NCBI GenBank assembly: GCA_037074615.1 | Contig: CM073519.1 | Span: forward strand, 26,061,001-26,125,000 | DNA from: Leucaena leucocephala | Lineage: Eukaryota > Streptophyta > Magnoliopsida > Fabales > Fabaceae | DNA length: 64,000 bases | Direction of reading: 5' to 3' | Shown: one piece after another, positions 57,207 to 64,000 of the stretch | How the letters are laid out: each line of letters starts with the position of its first letter | How positions within the stretch are numbered: position 1 is the first letter of the stretch | The notes under the pieces: model-generated | Database searches by the model: none | What the model was told of the DNA's origin: nothing | Seen by the model: the letters and a program-made list of their open reading frames with translations, nothing else | Position numbers and translations under genes: made by a program

Positions 57207-58966
57207 AAATTCATATCACTGTTCACGCTTATGAACAATAATATAGAGGCCTTTAAAATTCAATTTTCTAATTCCAATAGTTTTAAAGTTCCAATCTTAT
57301 TCAATCCTACACAAAATCATCATTTGAATCAATGGAAGTATTAGAACATTGAATTCAAACTCCTCCTTTGAGGTCTACCCTTGGCTGAAAGGCCTCAATA
57401 AAACTTAAGGACAACTTAATTTATAAGCAATTACTAAACCTAGCTTATTTAAATGTTAACTATATAATTCTAGCATCAATTTCTTCTTCCCCTTATTTCC
57501 TTGAATTTCAGCCAGCATGCGTACTAAGGAAAAACTCAACTTTCAACCATTAAAACCTAGGTTTTTTCCTTCTAAAACATTTATAAATAAACTATGAATT
57601 ATTGCTTACCTTATGTACTTGCTTGGTTGGCTTCTCCTTGATCCTTTTTTGAGTTCTCTCTTTATTTGGCATGGTTTCCCCAAGGGTCCTCTAGGTGCAC
57701 AAAATTATGAAGGAGGAAGGGGGTATTTATAGTGAAATTTCAAGGGGTTAGGGACCATTTTACACCTTAAGTTCCTAATTATTAGAAGCCCTTAATATTG
57801 AATTTCATTGATTGCTTTTTGGATTAATTATTCTTAATCATCATTAAATTAATTCATACATTATTTTAATAAAATAAATCACATGGAAAAACTCTTCTTC
57901 TTTACTCTTTGTGCCATGTAGAAGAGGTGTGGGTCCCACTTAGACACCTTACATGCCATGTTACCTTATCCTTAACTTTCTTGGATTTTATACTTTTTAA
58001 AATTCATAAGATATCCTAAAATTTGTCTTGATCTCCAAGACACTAACATGGACTTCATGGGATGCCATTTGGGCCTCCTTTGGGTCCAATTCATTAATTG
58101 TCACAAATACCAGGGCACTTGCTTTACTATATACCTTAAACACTCTGATTTTTTAGATAAATTATATATAATTCTTTTTATGGTTATGACATTTTTATAA
58201 ATTTTTTCTAATATAAAATGAGTTTCTTGAAATGTCTCATAATTTTCTAAGACCCATAAGTCCTAATAAAAATTCTATATATTTTTAAAATCCTTTTTCG
58301 GTGTCTATTTTTATCTTAAATTTCATAATTAATTATACAAAAGTCATTTTTTAAATTTCATAATTAATTTTACAAAACTCATTTTTTAGATTTGTCAATT
58401 TTATAAATCCTTATAATAATTTACTATAAGATTTTGTCTAATTATGAGATCCAAAAGATAATGTACAACTTTCTATAATTCAAAAATGAATATCAATTTA
58501 TTCGAACCTTAAATGAGAATTTTAAGATATATGCGTGGCCTAAATTCTATCCTCTATTTGTTGGTAAAATTTGGGAATAAAATATTTTCGAGCAATTTTA
58601 GGTCTCTTCTAGTTCAACTTTTCATAATTACACTTTTGCCCTTGAATTTGGCAAAATTACACTTTTGTCCTTGAAATTGCCAAATTCTATTTTAGTCCCT
58701 TTCTCCCAAATTTGAAATTCCAATTTAATCCCTAAAATCTTAAAACTCAAATTAGGTCCTTAAACTTTCCACTATTTACAATTTTATCCCTGGACTTTTA
58801 CTATTTGCAGTTTAGTCCCTCTCACTTTTTAACTTTATACCATATCTCTTTCTTTGACTTAAACCTTATCTAATCATTATATTTTCTTCTAATTATCATC
58901 CCAATCCATTCTTAACCTCTTTTCTCTATTAGTATTATACAGATAGGAAAAATTTGGGATATTACA
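57207..58966 (-). repeat. LTR D, part 2 (minus strand)
   Basis: Rejoins 10267 after element A; begins with the second AAATT. Minus-strand start TGTAATATCCCAAATTTTTCC at 58966. It has TATA (inverted TATTTATAG near 57725) and AAG|GTAAGCAAT (inverted, near 57604-57613). On the minus strand a basic frame starting MPNKERTQKRIKEK runs open into that donor. Confidence 0.78.
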
Positions 58967-59663
58967 ATTACATTTTTATTTTCCTAATTTTGAACTCTAA
59001 ATATTGACTTGTTATTCTCAAATCCATTATTGTTAATGCCTAATGTGTTTTAGTCAAAATTAGAAGCATTTTAGTCATTCAGTTTATTTCACCAACTTTA
59101 AACTCTAAATATTAGTCATTGTTAGGATTAGAAGATTGATCAAAATACTTATTTTAGCTCTATAGGGAAAACGTTTTATATAACTAACGAGTTTTTAGTT
59201 GAGGCAATAAGTTACCTAACCCTCATAAAAAGTAGAATGTAAATTTGAATATTGGGAAGTGCACTTTGTTAGGAGAAGTGAAAACTTTTTGCCCCCTAAG
59301 CCTCAAAAGATATTAGTCTTAAACCCCAAAATGGTATGGGGTTCCATTAATTAAACAAAATAAAGGGAAAATTAATTTTTATTCCTTCAACTTTCAAAAC
59401 ACTTATAACTCAATCCCTCACCTATGGTTTGGTGTGATTCAGTCCCTAAACTTTTAACTCGTCTATGACTTAGTCCCATATCTTTTAAATTTTTTATATT
59501 ATTATCCTCTTTACCTATAACTCATAGCAAGAATGATTAATAATACTCTTTCTGGGGGAGAGAGAGTTGCAAAGACTTATTTATCAAAGTGGTACCATTG
59601 ATAAACTCTTAAATTAAACTATTATACTACATGAATTTTTTACAGAATTATATTCTGTGTAAG
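58967..59663. other. Unassigned AT-rich spacer between two inverted LTRs
   Basis: No ORF, PBS or polypurine tract seen. An imperfect direct repeat AACTCTAAATATT occurs at about 58992 and 59100, and a GGGGGAGAGAGAG tract at about 59555. It could be old host DNA or an eroded element. Confidence 0.4.
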
Positions 59664-61484
59664 TGACATACCTTACTTTTGAATGCCTTAGGGACCAATA
59701 GGTAGTATTTAGAACCACTTATATTATCATTGAAGTTCATTTACAAAATTTGGAAATTTTAAGCTCATAGTTACTATTCATGTGGTATTTCCATATTAAG
59801 TGATGAACTTCAAAAAATCATAACTAATTGAAGAAAAAATTAAATGAAGCAGCTCAAAAGGCTACATGAAGCTAACATAATGATATTTGAGGAGCAAAAT
59901 ATGTCTCCCACCAAATGCATAGAGAATTAATACAGTTTTGGCATCAAAGTTCATTGTTCATTTGGTCAATAATTATAACGATAGATTTTAATCCCTAAAT
60001 TTGAAAAATTTGTTCTCCTTGCACATACAACAGAATAAGGCATTCTTTGTACCAAAACAAAGATTGATATCTTAGTTACATACTAGTAAAATATCATTTT
60101 TAATTACATCTCAAATATCACTGGCTCATCATTAGTTACTGTTCATAAGCAGAATTTCCAACAACCATTCATATATTTACATACACCACAAAATCAACTA
60201 TCATACACCATGCAAGCAGCAATGACATTATCAACTATTATTCTCCTTTTATGATGGTCTTGTTGTTTGGGAATAAATAAGGGTGAGATTTCTAGGGAAA
60301 TCTCAATAGTGAAGAATTAAACAATGTATGAATTAAGTGTGCTTTGTGCTTGCTTGTGATTGTGTATGCGTAAGGTAATGTGCATGTTTCCATGTATCAT
60401 ATGAACTACAATTGGCTAAAGTAATCATAGAAATAGAGCTTCAATCATTTACTCATATGCAACATAATTCAATAAAGCCATAACACGACTAAGCATAATA
60501 TCAAACACATACAAGTTTATGATAGTTTACTACCTTGCTGCTTTACTTTCTTTTACTCCCTTCCTTGTCACCTTCCCATGCTAAGTGGCTGCCTTCTTGA
60601 ACACAAAAATCAAATCTTAAACATCACATAATCATTCATGCATCATGATCCAATTTAACAAGCATTCAAGAACATTGAACAAAATTACTCCTAACTTTCT
60701 TTATTTGTCATTAATTGCCTTGTCCTTTGAATTAATTTGTGCCTTGACTTTATCCTACACATTTCCACCTTCTAAATCCATTTGTATCCTTAGAATTATG
60801 AAATTTAAGTTCTTCATAAAATCTAGACACAATTGCATAGCACCCTCAAGAAATTCTAAGAATTCCTATTTTGATTTCAATGCTTCCAAAACTTGTTTGT
60901 CTACTTAATCCCACACAATTTTTCATTTTAAATCCATTGAAAGCATTAAAATCATGAAATTCTCATTGCTAGCTAGATGCATGAACAGTAACAAAGAGTG
61001 TTCCAAAATTTCGCTTTTCAATTCAATACTTCCAAAGCTCCAATCTTATACAATCCTAACAAAATCATCATCTGGATTTAATGGAAGCATCAGAACAATG
61101 AAATTCAATTTCCTTCTATCCAGAATAGCACTGGTTGAATGGCATCAACAAAGGCAAAGTCAAGAATCACATTTTAATTCCAAGACCAGTCATCCGATTT
61201 AACTTATTCAAGTGCTAATTACATTATTCTACTTAATTTCCTTTTTCCTTCTTTTTCTTTGAATTTTGGCCAGCAAGGGATCCAAGGGAAAATCCAATTT
61301 TAACGTTTAAAAACCTAGGTTTCAACCTTCCAAAACTAGTATATAATAAAAGCTAGGAAGATTGCTTACCTTAAACCTTGATTATATTAGATCAAAGTGC
61401 CTTGAAAATTCTCTATGTTTGGTTGAGTTTCAAGTCCTCAAAAGTTTCCCCTAGTTCTTGGCGCTATTCATGAAGGAAATAAGT
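59664..61484 (-). repeat. LTR E: inverted A-type LTR, start missing
   Basis: Minus-strand LTR end at 59664 (...AAGGTATGTCA), then U5 module, stem-loop (60284-60305, loop TAGG), AAG|GTAAGCAATC donor (inverted, about 61362-61373), ending near the TATA region where SIRE-like sequence begins at about 61485. Roughly the 3' two thirds of the LTR is present. Confidence 0.7.
60284..60305. other. Conserved LTR stem-loop (LTR E)
   Basis: TGAGATTTC-TAGG-GAAATCTCA, a 9-bp stem, in an inverted A-type LTR. Confidence 0.5.
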
Positions 61485-63203
61485 ATTAGATTTAATAATA
61501 TTTTGATTATGTCAAAAGAAAATGTGATGATTAAATTATTTATGTGCTTGAATGATGTCAAAAGTGATTTAAAATAACTCAACGTGTTTTTGCCTTTAAA
61601 AGATTTTAAAAAGACAAACCAAAGGAGTTAATCGATTAATCAATGGATTAATGATAATTAATCACTTAGTCAATCAATTAATAAGTATCAATTAATCGAT
61701 TGATTGTTCGATTAATGTAAGAACAGTGTTATGTGAACATCAATTAATTGATTAAAAAGTATCTATTAATCGATTAAGTGTTTGAGTAATATCATGAGAA
61801 AGCTCTCTATAATTGAACAAATAATTCAATTAATCAATTGGTTAATCAATTAATAATAATGAATCGATTGCATGTTCGATTAAATTATTTAGAACAGTTT
61901 TTCCTTGAACAACAACAACTCTATTAATCAATTAGATGTTCAATTAATTTACATTAATCTATTAACTATTCAATTAATCAGTAGAGAATCAGTTTGTAAG
62001 ATTTAAATATGAATTCATTAATCGATTTATTTACATTAATGGATTAATTCTTCAATTAATTTGTGATAAAAATATTTTTGTTTCAATTCTTCCACAAATA
62101 TTAATCAGCTAGGTATTCAATTAATTTACATTAATCAATTAACTTCATATATTTCAAATATCTTTCTCTATTTACATTGAAATTGTTTGAATCACTCTTT
62201 AAACTTTATATAATTGTTCCAGATATGAAATATACATGTGTCTCCACATTCTTCATTATATATCTTTTGACACTTATTACATTGAATAAGATTGAGAATT
62301 CTGAACAATGTATTGTTCTACTTTTTTGTTTCTTTCATTAATTGAAACATTTATGAAATTAATGATAATTAATCAATTTGTTAATCAACTAATAGAGTAT
62401 ATTTTTCTGAAAGTCATATGAATTGGTTTATAACCTTGATCTTTTACAACATTTTGATAATTAATGTTTTTAAACACCTACTCAATACTTTAATTACTCA
62501 CAAATATTTTGAGGTTGATGTGTTCAGAAAATATGAGAGTTTGAAATGTTAAAGCCTGTAGCAATAGAAACTTGCTACTTCCAACAAAGCATTAAATGCT
62601 CTCCTACCCACTAACAACCAACATCGCCTTCATTCCAATAGTTATAAATATGAGTCTAATAGTTACCAACCAAAGTAAATACTATTTAAAAACTCATTAT
62701 TTATAAAGAAAAAAAAATTGAATGAAGTGATAAACAACTTCTTAATTTATTACAATCTCTATTTCTTCATTTTATAATCCAATATTTATTGATCTTCAGT
62801 GTTTATTATCACATATCTTTGAGAGAGAGATAGTGAAAGTATTCTTTATTCATTATGTTCACTAAAGAGATTGGCACTCTTAAGTTGGGAATATTACCTT
62901 ACAGGAAGTAAGGGGGAGTGATTGAATGAATCAATTATTTTATTGAGGCACCAAGAGCCCATTCAAATCTTGGAGTATAATTGAAAATATCACAAGGCCT
63001 TTGGGGACTGGATGTAGCACAAGAGGATTATTCTAAACTAGGATAAACTAACTTGTGTTAATTCTTCTATGCCTCGGTGAAATCTTCAGGATCCTTGTTC
63101 TTTTTATTCAATCATATTTTTGTTGCATTAGGTTTTCAATTTCTGTTAAAATTTTTAGAACACCCAATTCAATCCCTTTTGGTTGTATCTATCAAGACTA
63201 ATA
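61485..63203 (+). repeat. SIRE/Maximus-like copia 5' LTR
   Basis: Ends with CCCAATTCAATCCCTTTTGG and GGTTGTATC just before a PBS-like TGGTATCAGAGT (63206-63217), the arrangement seen in SIRE/Maximus elements. 61620-62400 is full of ATTAATCGATTAA variants. The start (about 61485, TATTAGATTTAAT) is inferred from the family's TGTTAGGATTT-like opening and is approximate. Confidence 0.6.
61620..62400. repeat. Degenerate TTAATCGATTAA repeats
   Basis: More than fifteen variants of the palindromic TTAATCGATTAA (also TTAATCAATTAA), with irregular spacing, all inside the SIRE-like LTR. Confidence 0.65.
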
Positions 63204-63264
63204 TTTGGTATCAGAGTAGGTCTCTTGGAAAATATCTGATAATCTCAAGAGAGATATGATATTT

Positions 63265-63550
63265 ATGGCAAGATTGAGAGACAGTGTGTTACCAGAGGGA
63301 AGTTCCACCATGAAGCCTCCAGGCTTCAATAGAAAGAACTTTACATTCTAAAAAAATAAGAATAAAGACTTTTATTAAAGCTTCTAGGTATGGTCTATGG
63401 GATGTCATACAAGATGGGAACTATATTCCAATAAAAGTTGTTGACGGAGTAAAGATTCCAAAAGAACAAAAAGATGATATTTCTCAACAATAAAGCAATC
63501 AATATTATAACATGTGCCTTGAGTCAAAATGAATATTTTTAGGAGTCTAG
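63265..63550 (+). pseudogene. SIRE-like copia gag, N-terminal fragment
   Basis: ATG at 63265, about 60 bp after the PBS. MARLRDSVLPEGSS and KPPGFNRKNFTF, then a shift in the A-run at about 63350 and ASRYGLWDVIQDGNYIP, VVDGVKIPKEQKDD, stop, then TCALSQNEYF. This is the copia gag N-terminus (PPLFDGTNY-W-K and LWDVI blocks). Cut at 63551 by an A-type LTR. Confidence 0.65.
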
Positions 63551-64000
63551 TGTCATATACTAATTTTTCCCTATCTGTATGGAACATACAATAGAACCTG
63601 TAAGGGATAAATAAAGGAAAGAGTTTTAGAAGGAATTATGACGATGATCAGAAGAAATGATAAAAGTTAGATGAGTTTTATAGAAATAGAGGGAATAAAC
63701 AGAAAAGTCTAAAAGTTGTGCAAAATGAAAGTAAATATAAGGTATGGGCCATTAAGTGTAATTATAAAACGTACAAGGACTAAAGTGCAATTTTTAAAAG
63801 TTTAAGGGCAAAATGATAATTATGGAAAGTTGAGCCAGAAAAGGGCAAAAATTGCGTTAAAGCATTTCAGTCCCAAATTTTACTAGTAAATAGAGAGAAA
63901 AAAAATTTGATCAGTTTAATGCAACATGAAATTTTGATTTGAGGTCTCAATGAATTGATATAAATTTTTGAAGTTTGAAAAATTAGTACAATATCTTCTA
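63551..64000 (+). repeat. A-type LTR, start (continues beyond window)
   Basis: TGTCATATACTAATTTTTCC start inserted in SIRE-like gag (TCTAG, 63546-63550, is the expected left TSD copy). It follows the A-type LTR through the 'gggcaaaatg' and 'gatcagtttaatgcaac' blocks to the window end. Confidence 0.75.

Noticed and set aside
58967..59663. LTRs D and E as the LTR pair of one minus-strand element with a 0.7-kb interior
   Set aside because: The orientation would fit, but there is no PBS next to the E end at 59664 and no polypurine tract next to 58966.
60645..61202. 87- and 82-codon plus-strand frames
   Set aside because: Antisense to inverted LTR E; homologous LTRs do not keep them open.
61620..62400. 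CRISPR-like or satellite array
   Set aside because: Motif spacing is irregular, no conserved repeat-spacer structure, and it lies inside a copia LTR of a plant genome.

Overview
This window reads as retrotransposon-filled intergenic DNA from a flowering plant, probably a eudicot; I cannot name the species. It is AT-rich. I find no host gene, rRNA, tRNA or CRISPR. Almost every base belongs to LTR retrotransposons of Ty3/gypsy type (Tekay-like chromoviruses and their non-autonomous derivatives, plus an Athila-like remnant) or Ty1/copia type (Angela and SIRE/Maximus clades). The evidence is LTR ends of the TG...CA kind (some decayed to TA), primer-binding sites complementary to initiator tRNA-Met (TGGTATCAGAGC), polypurine tracts, 5-bp target-site duplications (TSDs) and recognisable gag, protease, RT, RNase H and integrase motifs.

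Layout. 1-3529 is the 3' part of the internal region of a degenerate Tekay-like derivative, followed by its 3' LTR (3530-6258, truncated) and an inverted LTR fragment (6259-6703). 6704-9870 is an Athila-like pol remnant. From 9871 to 58966 lies a five-level nest. A minus-strand LTR (D: 9871-10267 + 57207-58966) was split by element A (10268-57206, TSD AAATT). A was split by Tekay-like element B (20542-52345, TSD ATAGG/ATAGA). B was split by Angela-type copia element (24655-41666, minus strand, TSD GGACT). The Angela 3' LTR was split by element C (26207-34431, TSD TAACC). Four solo LTRs with TSDs sit in the same nest: a B-type (10816-13907) and a TGATAA...TTATCA type (15448-16859) in the 5' LTR of A, and a C-type (43321-45447) and an Angela-type (46952-48759) in the pol region of B. 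58967-59663 is unassigned spacer. 59664-61484 is another inverted A-type LTR. 61485-63550 is a SIRE-like LTR and gag start, interrupted at 63551 by a further A-type LTR that runs off the window.

Coding state. No element is intact. B keeps an extra ORF before gag, a gag with CCHC knuckle, a broken protease, a truncated RT joined to integrase, and an integrase C-terminus with a chromodomain-like tail. The Angela copy keeps long open frames (477 and 396 codons) for gag-CCHC/protease/integrase and RT, but has frameshifts and a lost protease motif. A and C have gag-derived, stop-riddled or non-coding interiors yet retain LTR, PBS and PPT, so they look like non-autonomous relatives that could have been mobilised by B-like partners.

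The most interesting signals are: an ORF upstream of gag shared by B and A; a stem-loop (TGAGATTTC...GAAATCTCA) kept in LTRs of all three gypsy families; and a conserved GTAAG splice-donor-like site shortly after the LTR TATA box.
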